Source of the DNA: Hypericum androsaemum | Lineage: Eukaryota; Streptophyta; Magnoliopsida; Malpighiales; Hypericaceae | Direction of reading: 5' to 3' | Assembly (NCBI GenBank): GCA_963995505.1 | Contig: OZ023192.1 | Coordinates: 9,345,001 to 9,409,000 of the forward strand | DNA length: 64,000 bases | In this document: positions 34,040-46,789 of the stretch, one piece after another | Position numbering within the stretch: position 1 is the stretch's first letter | How the letters are laid out: every line of letters starts with the position of its first letter | Position numbers and translations under genes: made by a program | The notes under the pieces: model-generated | The model's input: the letters and a program-made list of their open reading frames with translations, nothing else | Told to the model about the DNA's origin: nothing | Database searches by the model: none

Positions 34040-36211
34040 ATCTCTCACTTGGTTAACAATTTAATCCACCAATTCATAGTCTTTATGCATTTAAAAAGTG
34101 TCTTTCAACTTAAACTTTTTATTAGTGAGAATATTTTAAAGTTTGAACGAAATTGATGGTGGCTAGTTACTTAAACCTCGATTCTTTGTGTCCAAACCAG
34201 AAATTATTTCACACATAAGCTATGAACATTTTGTTTAGTTCCTAGAGAATTTCAGCACCGTTAATGGCCTTGTGCTCTTCCTAGTTTCATGAACATTTGC
34301 AAAGTTTTACCTCCGAACTTTGTTAGAAGCGGCACCACTCCTGATATTCATATAGGTGGAGTTGTCCTTTTATGTCTCGGTGTCTTAAGACAATACACTT
34401 GTCTCTTTGTCCGATAAGTTGACTCCATTAAGAGTATTTGTAATACTTCAATCTCCAACACCAAACAAGTACTTTGGTCCGTACGTTATTTTCCGCCACA
34501 ACAATAGCTTGTTATTACCCTTTAAACCTTTAGACTAGGGGTAGTACTAGAATAGAGGTTGGGTTTCCACTATTGGTGACTTTGTTAGAAATTCTAGATC
34601 AATTCCCAAAAATCATGCGCTTTCATTAAGTCTCTCGAGAGTCATTTGGTGAATAGACTTCCAAATCATTGTCGGTCCATATAAACACTATCGTGAATAT
34701 ACCCGCCAATATTGAGTATCTATCGTACTCATGCCTCAAGTCAAAATGTCTAATTTCTTCCGTTGTACACCGGAAAAAATATTAGACATAATCCTTTGAC
34801 TATCACAGTACAAAGAGATGACTCACATCAGTTCTGGCCACAACTCAACATCTAACAATAGATCCTTTAGTTTTTCTCCCTCTTTGCATGTATTTCCCCA
34901 AAGTTATAAACTTTGACTTTATCATCAAATGTGATATACTTGTTTCTTTCTTTGATTCCAAGAAACCGCACCTACGTATTAACATCCAACTTAAAGTTGA
35001 CCGATAATTCTTTAGCTAGTTATTCAACTAGCTTCCAAGAATCTTTCTAGCATAAGAAAAAAGTTGCAAAGGTCCAAAATCGTATCTAGATTTTTCCAGG
35101 ACTCACCCAACTCCTTATCCAGTGACTAGCTCCTAGATTACTCACTTTGGGTAATAGCCTTCTTAAATTCAAAGTACTCAAATTCGAGTTACTTATTTTC
35201 TCAATGTAATGAGGTACCAAGGCTTAACCCCCACAATATCTTGTAATTGTGATACTTATCATGTATCCAAAAAAATTTACACGAGACATGCAACTATCAT
35301 ATTTTTAATTTATTCAATAAATTGAGCAACTTAGGTACTTAGGAGTATGAAATCTACCATGTCCTCCAAAGTCTTTTTTTATAGCCAATTTATTTTATTA
35401 ATAATATATAGGGTGCATCTCTTTTGATGAACAATATTATGTTGTCACTCAAAAGAATTAAAAATAATAAGAAGAGCATTTCCAATATTTCAAATGCCCA
35501 ATCATAAGTACACATCACCATATTTTGAATGATGAACGATAATAGCTATCAAATAATGGTTACTTACTGTAACTTGCCGTTGTCTTAACCAATCATGCTT
35601 ATACCCATTTGACGCATCCTTTTCTTCCTAATTCAACGATTTTACTTTGTAAACTACACGTCCTTTCCTTCTTTAGCATAGGTTGGATACATTAACAAAG
35701 TACCTCCTGTTGATCGTCATGGGTTTCACTGATTCTGATTCTTTGAATTTGAAAAAAAGGCAACCATCACTTAAAAAAGAGTTATCATGTTACTCATTTC
35801 AGAAATAAATAACATCCAATAATTCCATACTCTGTATGGTCATGCTCTTAATTAAAATATTCTGCATTGCCATTGGAATATCCGAGTCAAGTTGTACTAT
35901 AGCAATCCACATTGGCACCACAAATAATTACTAGCTAAATTTTCCATGTTCAAGATGACAAAGCATTCTAGTGATCCAAAATGGCAGAAATTTGCGGCCC
36001 TTTAATCCCAAAGCTACTCAAGACATCAGAACTTAAAAACAATTATTAGTTTCATCCATTGTTCAATGGACTAACCTGTACAAAACTAGTACAGGGACCT
36101 AGCTCTTGATAGAGGACGACAACCATAAGGAAAATAAAATTATCCAGCGACAAAGCCACTTATCAACACATCCATTATTCCACTTTCATTCAACTGATAA
36201 CACTTTAAAAT
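34040..36211. other. Interior of the pol-less LTR element, no gene
   Basis: AT-rich, no long open frame on either strand, no retroviral motif. Nothing else recognised. Confidence 0.6.
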
Positions 36212-36582
36212 TGTTGTAGTAAATTGTGGGGATAGAACTTGATTCTTATAGTGTCGATAAATCCGATAAGGCACGAATAATTTTTCGAGCAAACCTGGTA
36301 CTCCGAATATGGTTATTCAGCCACCAATGATCGTCCAAGTGTTTAACTTAACGATGCTTCAAACCAATCCGATGGAAGCCTTTGACCTTGTTTTCTTGTG
36401 ATGTGATTAATAATCACTGTCATTAAAGTATTATTTGCCCCTACTATACGTTGCTACTATTAAAGTATTATTTGCCCCTACTATACGTTGCTACTGTTGC
36501 AATCCAATTGATGCAGCAAGTGGACGCAGTAATGATACTGCTTCAATCCAAGTGAAGCATCGATTTCAAATTGATGCTACAT
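36212..36582 (-). repeat. LTR, right copy with deletion and 37-bp tandem duplication
   Basis: Matches the left LTR at both ends but lacks the middle. At the deletion joint the word ATTAAAGTATTATTTGCCCC plus TACTATACGTTGCTACT is present twice in tandem (about 36423 and 36460). Confidence 0.7.
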
Positions 36583-36660
36583 CCTTTCCTGCCAATACTC
36601 GGCCTCTAGTTTCCACCACATTTATCCCATAGACAATCTCCATCAAATAATGGACGATAT

Positions 36661-36818
36661 TGTAGAAACCAAAAGGAATTGAGGGAAAAGGCTTGCATTC
36701 TCATTACATGACTTACAATATATAGACAACAAGACTTGACAGACAAGGCAAAAACCCTATACGACTAGGAAAAACCCTAACAGCCGCTATACATGGATAA
36801 TTACAATATACTCCAATA
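36661..36818 (-). repeat. 3' LTR of the chimeric Copia
   Basis: 158 bp, ending on the + strand in ACTCCAATA. On the reverse strand it starts TATTGGAGTATATTG, where many Copia LTRs have TGTTGGAG; the position of the target duplication shows the A variant is the true terminus. Confidence 0.9.
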
Positions 36819-36826
36819 CTCCCCCT

Positions 36827-37681
36827 TCAAGTTGGAGCGTGAAGATTGACAACGTCCAACTTGCGAATAAGCTCCTGGAATCGGTCTTGACCAAGCGCCT
36901 TTGTAAACAGATCGGCTAGCTGAAAAATAGTGGAAATCTTGCGAGGAAGAACTTCACTGGATTGAACTCTTTCTCGAACAAAATAACAATCCATCTCCAT
37001 GTGTTTAGTACGCTCGTGGTAGACGGGATTCATGGTAATGTGAAGGGCGGCCTGATTATCGCAAAATAAAGTAGTAGGATGCGGAAAATAGACCCCTAAG
37101 TCACGGAATAACCAACGTAACCATAACACCTCACTGACAGTGTCAGCCATGGCATGGTACTCAGCTTCAGCAGACGAACGAGCGACAACCTGCTGCTTCT
37201 TCGTTCGCCAAGAGACCAGCGATCCTCCAAAGAAAATGAGATAACCTGTCCGAGAACGACGCGTCATCGGACAGCCTCCCCAATCGGCATCACAATATCC
37301 CACAAGATCCATGACTGGGTTATTCTTGAGCAGGATGCCTTCACCAGGCGAAGTCTTTAAATAACGAAACACGCGGTCTGCGGCCTGAACATGTTGTGGG
37401 TTCGGACTGTCCACAAATTGACTCAAAATGTTCACTGCATAAGCAATGTCTGGCCTAGTGACTGTCAAGTACATCAAACGGCCAACCAACCTTCGATAAC
37501 GCGATGCTTCATCCACAATATCTTCCTCCGCACGAAGATGATGGTTTTGCTCGATGGGAAAGTGACAAGGCCGAGAGTTATCTTTCCCACATTCTTCCAA
37601 AATATCAATGGTATACTTGCATTGACTAAGGACCAACCCTTGGGACGTAATCGCACATAATATTGCAGTAAATCGTAGCAC
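36827..37681 (-). pseudogene. Copia pol C-terminus: reverse transcriptase end and RNase H
   Basis: An uninterrupted 284-codon frame with the Copia hallmarks in order: GLVLSQCKYTIDILEECG (end of the reverse transcriptase), YRRLVGRLMYLTVTRPDIAY, then the RNase H domain with YCDADWGGCP, SRTGYLIFFGGSLVSW, RSSAEAEYHAMAD, LFCDNQAAL, ERTKHMEMDCYFVRE and LADLFTKALG. The conserved acidic residues of RNase H (D of CDADW, E of AEAEY, D of CDNQ) are present. The frame starts abruptly at the joint with the Gypsy segment at 37682; the catalytic YVDD part, integrase and gag are missing, so it is a truncated pol inside a non-autonomous element. Confidence 0.92.
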
Positions 37682-38194
37682 TGGCTACTGCCCTTTACAG
37701 GTAGTCTATGCTATCGTTCCTCGCACACCTGTGGATTTGTTGGCCAATACTGCTGCGGCTCCAGTACATAAGAAGGCTGCGAAAATGATTTCTAATCTTT
37801 GTCAGCTTCATGAGTCCACCGTGGTTCGTCTGGAAGCATCTAAGCTCGCTACAAACGAGCTGCTGATGTTCGTCGTCGGGATGTCCAATTTGTGGAGGGC
37901 GATTTTGCTTGGGCGGTTTTGACTAAAGATCGTTTTCCTGCACACGAATACAATAAGTTATCTTCCCGTAAGATCGATCCGCTTGAGATCATTGAGAAAA
38001 TTAATCCAAATGCTTACAGGTTGCGCCTTCCCAGTCACATTCGTACCTCGGATGTCTTTAGTGTCAAGCATTTGGTTCCCTTTGTGGATGACAGTGACGG
38101 CGATGAAGCTACTGTCGATTCGAGGGCGAATCGTTTCGAGGAAGGGGAGAATGATGGAGATGAACAATTATCCCGTCTGAAGGCTTCGACTTAG
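37682..38194 (+). pseudogene. Gypsy pol C-terminus fragment inside the Copia element
   Basis: Read on +, opposite to the Copia pol, GYCPLQVVYAIVPRTPVDLL begins at the joint. After a frame change come DVQFVEGDFAWAVLTKDRFP, NKLSSRKIDPLEIIEKINPN and AYRLRLPSHIRTSDVFSVKH, the conserved C-terminal integrase tail of plant Gypsy polyproteins. The frame runs through a GAGGAAGGGGAGAA polypurine tract (38138-38151) into an LTR and stops at 38194. There is at least one frameshift near 37860-37900. Confidence 0.85.
38138..38151 (+). other. Gypsy polypurine tract
   Basis: GAGGAAGGGGAGAA directly precedes TGATGG, the start of the embedded 334-bp LTR. Confidence 0.6.
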
Positions 38195-38485
38195 ATTTGT
38201 TTCTGATTTGCTTTAGTATTTCATCTTCTAGTTCTAATAGGTTTCTTGCTTTATTTCTATTAGTTTATTTATTGGAGTCCTAGTAGTATTCTATGTCGTT
38301 GATGTATATACAAACCCTATGTATTCATAAAGTTTGGTTGAATTTGATAAACAAAAATAAGGGGTTTTCCTATTATCTATATCATTTTTCGGTATTCGTA
38401 GAATCAACGGATCGATACTCTATCGTATTTTTTGAGTATTCTCAGAATCAACGAATTCGCGATCCCCTATTCACGTTCCCCTGCA
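38152..38485 (+). repeat. Single Gypsy LTR embedded between pol end and primer site
   Basis: Begins TGATGGAG after the polypurine tract and ends CCCCTGCA. Five bases later comes TGGTATCAAGAAC (38491), a tRNA-Met-like primer site. Thus this one LTR has the 3' end of pol on its left and the 5' leader on its right, as in a one-LTR circle or a tandem element. Confidence 0.7.
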
Positions 38486-38490
38486 TTAGT

Positions 38491-39001
38491 TGGTATCAAG
38501 AACTGCGTTCGTTCCTCGTGATTTTCAATCGTGTTCGATCCTTCCGATCTGGAGTTCGTCTTATAAAAAAACAAAAAAAAGAGAGGTTGAGGTTCACGCT
38601 CGCTCAACTGCCTACCACCAGCTCCTTCAGCTCTTCCAGTCGCCACCGCACCAGTCCCGGAGTCCCGACTCTTGTCCACCTCGCATCAGCCGCCCACGGC
38701 CTCTGTCTGCCCCAGGTCGTTCGCCTCACGAAGAAGGTCCCGTCTAGAACGACGCCAGCTTGAGCGCTGTCAGAGACACTCGCCGCCCCCGCCGTGTAAT
38801 TATTTCTTCCTCGGTGAAATTGAAATTGCAAGGAAGCGTAATCAATTTGATCTTCTTTGTTGAGATTGAAAAGAGGCGTAATCAATTTGATCTTCCTTGG
38901 TGAGATTGAAATCGCACTGCTTGGTGGGGATTGCAAACTCGACGGGTTGAATTTTAGGGTTTGTCGATGGGGATAGAAATTTTATTTTGGCTCTCATACT
39001 A
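38491..39001. other. Leader sequences of the two elements
   Basis: From the Gypsy primer site at 38491 to the Copia primer site at 38988-39001 there is untranslated, GC-richer sequence. An A-rich stretch at 38563-38583 may mark the joint. A tandem repeat of about 40 bp (GCGTAATCAATTTGATCTTC) lies at about 38838 and 38876. ORFs on both strands are short and unrecognised. Confidence 0.5.
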
Positions 39002-39159
39002 TGTAGAAACTAAAAAGAATTGAGGGAAAAGGCTTGCATTCTCATTACATGACTTACAATATATAGACAACAAGACTTGACAGACAAGGCAAAAACCCTA
39101 TACGACTAGGAAAAACCCTAACAGCCGCTATACATGGATAATTACAATATACTCCAATA
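39002..39159 (-). repeat. 5' LTR of the chimeric Copia
   Basis: 158 bp, identical to the other LTR except CC/CT and GG/AG near its left edge. Confidence 0.9.
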
Positions 39160-41266
39160 GATATAAAACATATTACTTTAAACTAAATCGATTTCAAATA
39201 TCTCAACTATCTGTATTACATTCTCTAATTCGTGGACAAATTTTAGTAGTTTAATTCCACCTCTTCGTCGTCTAAACATTGTTTAAAAATGTTCTCGGAC
39301 AAATTTCTTAATCCAAACTCAAATTCAACCTCTGTAACCATAAATTTATTCTTCCATTCATAGAACTCTAACAACCATCGTTGGTTCTTTTAATAGAATC
39401 TTCAAATACATAACACTATCACTATAATAATCTGTTTCTTTTAATTCATCTTATCATTTGCGAAGATTTTAAGTCTTCCAATTTTTTCATAACTAATTTA
39501 ACAATTCCACGGTTAGCTATTTTTTTTCAAGTCCAATCCATCGAAACCATGATTTATTTCTATCCTCACTAATATCTCCATTAACATGTTCAAAGTCCAA
39601 ATAAGGTATCTTCCTTCTTATAATTTATTCTGTTGCTATCGTCATTTAAAATAAACCCTCTCAAATTTCATCCTCCCCATATTTTTATCATGCAAAACTT
39701 CACGGTCAAACATAAGCTAATAGACGAGACCTTACCAAGGTTGAGCTTCTCTTCCATTTTCAACTTCTCTCCTCTTAAGTCGCATCTTGTCTTTTAATTT
39801 GGTCATTTTCTTTCATTGCTTCCTCTTTTTCTTTTGTTCATATCTTTGTCTATGTTTCGATGAGTTGATGGTACAGAGTAATTTGTATTTGCTTACCAGA
39901 AATTTCCACCGCCTATAGTTACCTTACCTTTATCTTTTCTTTTGCTTTTGTTGTCATTTCCATTTTACACCCACGTTTAGTTACTTTTTATTTATTTTTT
40001 TATTTTCTCGATGGAACTTATCTAAAGTAACACTCACCACTTTTCTTTTAACTTATTGTCTCCCATTGATTTCCTTTGGTAGTTATAAGAGTTTCCACGT
40101 TTCACTTTTGAATTTTTGCTTCCTCCACGTTTCACTTTGAGTTATTTTTAAATTTTTATTTAAATCTTATCAATTAAGTTGTGACATCATATCTAACTAA
40201 ATTTCTCCATCACTAACTTGCATTATTATTTTCAAACCTGAATAATTTAGTTCACTAATTTAAACTGCTCTTTCCTCATTTAGTATATTTTTATTTACCG
40301 AGTAGTTTATTTTAATCCAATTAAATTAGAGTGACATAGTTTGTAATAAAGAGATGGAAGGAAAGGCAGCGATGGTTATGTGAAGAGGAAGATGGTTAGG
40401 TTTTGGTTCTATTTGGGTGAGGAGGAAGAAAAGGGAGCGATGGTTCTGGCCATGGAAGAGGAAGAGTGATGGAGACAGAAAGGAAGAGATGGGCGAGGAA
40501 GAAGACTGATTTTTTTTATAAAAAAATTAACCCACGTCAACCTTTTCTATGGCCACGTCAATACCAATTCGTCCACGCCATCTCCGGCTCCCGGAATTTT
40601 TCAACGCCGGCAATTAAATGGTAGCCAAAAATAAACACGAGATAATCTTTTGGGAGTTTTAAAAATACAAAGTAAAAAATGTCAATTTCAAATAACATAG
40701 TACACTAATAAAATGTCTTTAATCCTAATTTTTATCCGGTTTACTAGACCTTGAAAGGCCGAAACGGAAACATAGCTTCTCGTTGGTTCTGGAACTTCAG
40801 CTACACGTACGTACGATCCCAAAAAACTCCTATCCATGTGGGTTTGGATTGGGTACGGAGTGAAGGAATTGATTCCGGACGGTTTGGACTGAAGGGGGAC
40901 CGCAGCGGCAAGTGTAGGTATGTGATAATGGCAAGCGCAATTATGTGATAATGGCATTTGTTTTTGTGAAAACGGCAAGTCCCCGTTGATGATAATGACA
41001 CACATAATTTTTTTCATTTTGGTCTCCCATATTTTAGCATTTTTGCAAAAAGGTCCTACTGGCATGCGCAGTTATGTGATACTGGCATCGGCAGTTATGT
41101 GATAATGGCATTTGTATCCACCCTGTGTTTGTGCGTGGCTTTTTTCATTTTGGTCTCCGTATTTTAGCGCGTTTGCAAAAAAGTCCCCGCGTGTCTTTAT
41201 TCCAAACGGTTCAGAATAGTGGCATTCCGTACCCAATCTATACCCCTATCCATGTGATGCCACCGG
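39160..41266. other. Intergenic, no gene
   Basis: T-rich DNA to 40320. 40900-41190 has repeats of TGTGATAATGGCA-type words and two copies of TTTTTTCATTTTGGTCTCC (about 41009 and 41138) followed by TATTTTAGC and TTTGCAAAAA. No supported gene. Confidence 0.5.
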
Positions 41267-41275
41267 TCAAAAAAA

Positions 41276-42653
41276 GGGCAAATTACCCTCACATCCCTGA
41301 GGTTTGGTCACCCTCCCCCTAGGGTCCCTGACTTTTGGAAAAAGATTGTCCCGTCCCTAAGTTTTGATGATAATAGACTCTCGGGTCCCCGGCTGACGTC
41401 ATCGGCTCTTTTTTTCATTTTTGGTCATGGAAATGACCAAAATACCTTTAAACAAAAAATAATTTTTTTATCTTCTTCAACCTTTTACCCCCCTCCCCCT
41501 CCCGCTCCCGCTCCCCCTCCCGCTCGAGATCTCCCGCTCCCCCTCTTCCCCTGCCGCTCTACCTCACCAACGCCGTCTTCTTCACCCTCTTCTTCTCCGT
41601 CGCCTACTTCCTCCTCCACCGCTGGCGGGACAAGATCTGCAACTCCACACCCCTCCACGTCGTCACCCTCTCCGATATCGCCACCATCGTCTCCCTCATC
41701 GCCTCCTTCATCTACCTCCTCGGCTTCTTCGGCATCGACTTCGTCCAGTATTTCATCTCCCCATCCCGCCCCTACCCCGATGCCTGGGAGGAGGTCCCCT
41801 ACGCCGTATCCCTCCCGGACCCCCTCGTCTCCTCCTAGGAGGACGAGGAAATCGTCCAGTCGGTGGTCTCCGGCGCCCTCCCCTCCTACTCCCTCGAGTC
41901 CCGCCTTGGTGACTGCCGGCGGGCGGCTCTCGTCCGGCGGGAGGCGCTCCAGAGGGTGATCGGACGGTCCCTGGAGGGGCTCCCTCTGGAGGGGTTCGAC
42001 TACGAGTTGATTCTGGGGCAATGCTGCGAGATGCCGGTGGGGTACGTGCAGATCCCGATGGGGATAGCGGGGCTGCTGCTGCTGGACGGGTTCGAGTACT
42101 CGGTTCCCATGGCGACCGCGGAGGGGTGCCTGGTGGCCAGCACCAACCGGGGATGCAAGGCCATCTACGCCTGCGGGGGAGCCAACTCCATGGTCCTCCG
42201 GGATGCCATGACCCGCGCCCCCGTCGTCCGCTTCAACTCTGGACCGCTCCACTGGAGAAGGAGGGAGAGGGGGTGAGGGGGAGAGGGGGAGGAGGGGGGG
42301 AGCGGGAGCGGGAGCGGGAGAGGGGGGGCGGGAGCGAGAGGGGGAGGAGGAGGGGGAGGGGGGGGAGCGGGGAGATCTCGAGCGGGAGGGGGAGCGGGAG
42401 CTGGAGCGGGAGGGGGGGAGGGGGCGGGAGCGGGAGGGGGTAAAAGGTTGAAGAAGGTAAAAAAAATTATTTTTTGTTTAAAGGTATTTTGGTCATTTTC
42501 ATGACCAAAAATGAAAAAAAGAGCCGATGACGTCAGCCGGGGACCCGAGAGTCTATTATCATCAAAACTTAGGGACGGGACAATCTTTTTCCAAAAGTCA
42601 GGGACCCTAGGGGGAGGGTGACCAAACCTCAGGGATGTGAGGGTAATTTGCCC
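41276..42653. mobile_element. Pack-MULE carrying an HMG-CoA reductase fragment
   Basis: Inverted repeats of more than 200 bp define it: GGGCAAATTACCCTCACATC at the left and its complement at the right, extending through the ATTGTCCCGTCCCTAAG, GGCTGACGTCATCGGCTC and AAAATACCTTTAAACAAAAA blocks and on into complementary polypyrimidine/polypurine tracts around a shared CTCGAGATCTC word. The 9-bp target duplication TCAAAAAAA is exact (41267-41275, 42654-42662). Between the arms lies GC-rich coding sequence of host origin and no transposase. The right end is about 370 bp from the start codon of the reductase gene at 43028. Confidence 0.93.
41548..42240 (+). pseudogene. HMGR: Captured 3-hydroxy-3-methylglutaryl-CoA reductase exon fragment
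   Basis: About 230 codons in one frame match the N-terminal part of plant HMG-CoA reductase, the rate-controlling mevalonate-pathway enzyme of the ER. Visible in order: the membrane segments [20 protein letters not shown] and [20 protein letters not shown] with FFGIDFVQ, a variable linker, then the catalytic domain start [20 protein letters not shown], the HMG-binding motifs [10 protein letters not shown] and [15 protein letters not shown], ending at [10 protein letters not shown] single in-frame TAG (41836-41838) lies between linker and catalytic part. The start methionine and the rest of the catalytic domain (including the later NADPH-binding and catalytic His parts) are missing, so it is not a functional enzyme. 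GC content is far above that of the surroundings. The reverse-strand 255-codon ORF is its shadow. Confidence 0.95.
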
Positions 42654-42662
42654 TCAAAAAAA

Positions 42663-43027
42663 TCAACGGTCTGAAAGCGATCTGGCTTCATCTCACAGTG
42701 ACGTGGCAATTACACAGTCGCCAGTAACAAACGGCGTTAGCTCTCCTAACGGAAACGTCACAGTCACAGGCAAACGGGGACACCGTAACGTTTACCGTCT
42801 AGAAGGTCAGCCAATAGAATTCAATAAGTCCGCACTACAAAAAATCTGACCAATCAGATAATATATCACTTTCCGAAGGAAAAAAAAAACAGATATTAAT
42901 TATCTGTATATGTATTAATAATATATAATCTTTCTTAAAGCTCTCATCTCATTTGAAAAGGCGAGAGAGAAAGCAAGAGACCGGTGGTGTTTTCTCGACG
43001 AGAATAATCGCTAAGCCGATCAAATCC
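42663..43027 (+). promoter_or_regulatory. Short promoter and 5' UTR of the reductase gene
   Basis: ATATATAATC at 42921-42930 is a possible TATA box about 100 bp before the start codon, followed by a GAGAGAGAAAGC leader. Only about 370 bp separate the start codon from the Pack-MULE border, so ancestral distal promoter sequence now lies beyond the transposon. Confidence 0.45.
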
Positions 43028-45834
<2,807 letters not shown>

Positions 45835-46331
45835 ACGGCTCCCTCTCGGCTCCCAGCCAGTGCACGTCAGAGTGCCCCCTTCACATATTAGGCTTCGAGT
45901 GTCGAACTAGAACGGAACCTTGGGTTTCTTTGTTTTACATTGTGGTGATTGCGAGTGTTTTTACATAAAATCTACCTGGGCAGTACCTTGGCCACATGAA
46001 ATATCTATCATCTGCCGCCGTTTTTTTGTTGTTCTTGCTGGCAATTCCAAGAGGATCGTGAAAATTAATTATTCATATGACATATCCATGATATTAAGGC
46101 AAATTACGTCGTTAAAACAAATGGAATAGAACATTGAGCAAGGTATTCATTTAGAAAATAGTCTTATAAATAATAGCCACGTAGACGACAATCAGATAGT
46201 ATGTATAACCAATACAGCTTGTACGGGTCGTCGCTGAATTCTGGAACCTAACCGATCCTAGAAAACTTGGCCTCTATATCTTGGATACAAATAAATTATT
46301 TCCATCTTCAATAAAAAAGACACAAGTTTGG
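45835..46331. other. 3' flank of the reductase gene
   Basis: Contains its 3' UTR and AT-rich spacer. No further gene. Confidence 0.6.
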
Positions 46332-46719
46332 TGTTACGTTTGCGGACGTCTACCAGAGACGGTGGTCTGAGGTCTAGGGAGCTCAAATTTGGGCGAAGAA
46401 AGAGCTCCGAAGATCACAGATATGACGGGAGTTGGATAGAGTGGAAAGAGAAAATTAGAAAGGAAGAAGGTGATAAGGGAAATGTTGTAACGGATCTGGT
46501 CATCTAGCAAGGAATAAAACTTGCTCTCTTTGTAGATTGTTTACATAGTATCCGAAGTCAAACCCATTGAACTCCAAATTACTATAAGGCCCTCGGGCTT
46601 ACAACCATCACGAAAATATTCACATAGACAATTGGCCTCCGGCCCAAAACGAAAACAAATAATTGGCCTCAGGCCCATGACGGAACTATTGGGCTTCGCC
46701 GTCATTTAGGCCCATAACA
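46332..46719 (-). mobile_element. LTR candidate (solo or truncated)
   Basis: Begins TGTTACG and ends CCCATAACA on +, giving TGTTA/TAACA termini over 388 bp. It contains repeated GGCCTC.GGCCC words typical of plant LTRs. The flanks (TTTGG / TTCCT) are not a target duplication and no partner is seen, so this is tentative. Confidence 0.35.
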
Positions 46720-46789
46720 TTCCTTGAGCCTTGACTACTTTTCTAATTTCTTCAACAGAAGGTGGCAATGGAGCCAACGAAAGATCCCG

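Larger units (their letters stand above)
33274..36582 (-). mobile_element. Pol-less LTR element (LARD-like) with a rearranged LTR
   Basis: Left LTR 33274-34039 begins TGTTGTAGTAAATTG and ends ATCACAACA. Its first about 245 bp recur at 36212-36453 and its 33908-34005 part at 36489-36582. The partner lacks about 390 bp between these blocks and stops before the end. The right-hand LTR is preceded by CTGATAACACTTTAAAAT, whose complement contains TGTTATCAG, reminiscent of a tRNA-Met-type primer site; the left LTR is followed by the complement of a purine-rich AAGTGAGAGAT. Both point to the reverse orientation. The 2.2-kb interior has no retroviral protein motif. Confidence 0.7.
36661..39159 (-). 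mobile_element. Young chimeric Copia retrotransposon with intact borders
   Basis: Two 158-bp LTRs (36661-36818 and 39002-39159) differ at only two positions by direct comparison. The 5-bp GATAT flanks both sides (36656-36660, 39160-39164). On the reverse strand the primer site TAGTATGAGAGCCA (38988-39001) abuts the right LTR and is close to the TGGTATCAGAGCCA initiator-Met type; the polypurine tract CTTGAAGGGGGAGTAT (36819-36834) abuts the left one. The interior keeps only the end of Copia pol (37681-36827). The rest is replaced by a Gypsy segment in the opposite orientation (37682-about 38570) and leader sequence. It is therefore non-autonomous, and was mobilised recently after the chimera had formed. 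Confidence 0.93.

Noticed and set aside
41485..42252. 255-codon reverse-strand ORF
   Set aside because: Antisense shadow of the GC-rich HMGR fragment; composition is driven by the third codon positions of the true frame.
46332..46719. Definite solo LTR
   Set aside because: Kept only as a candidate: termini fit, but the flanks are not duplicated and no partner is present.
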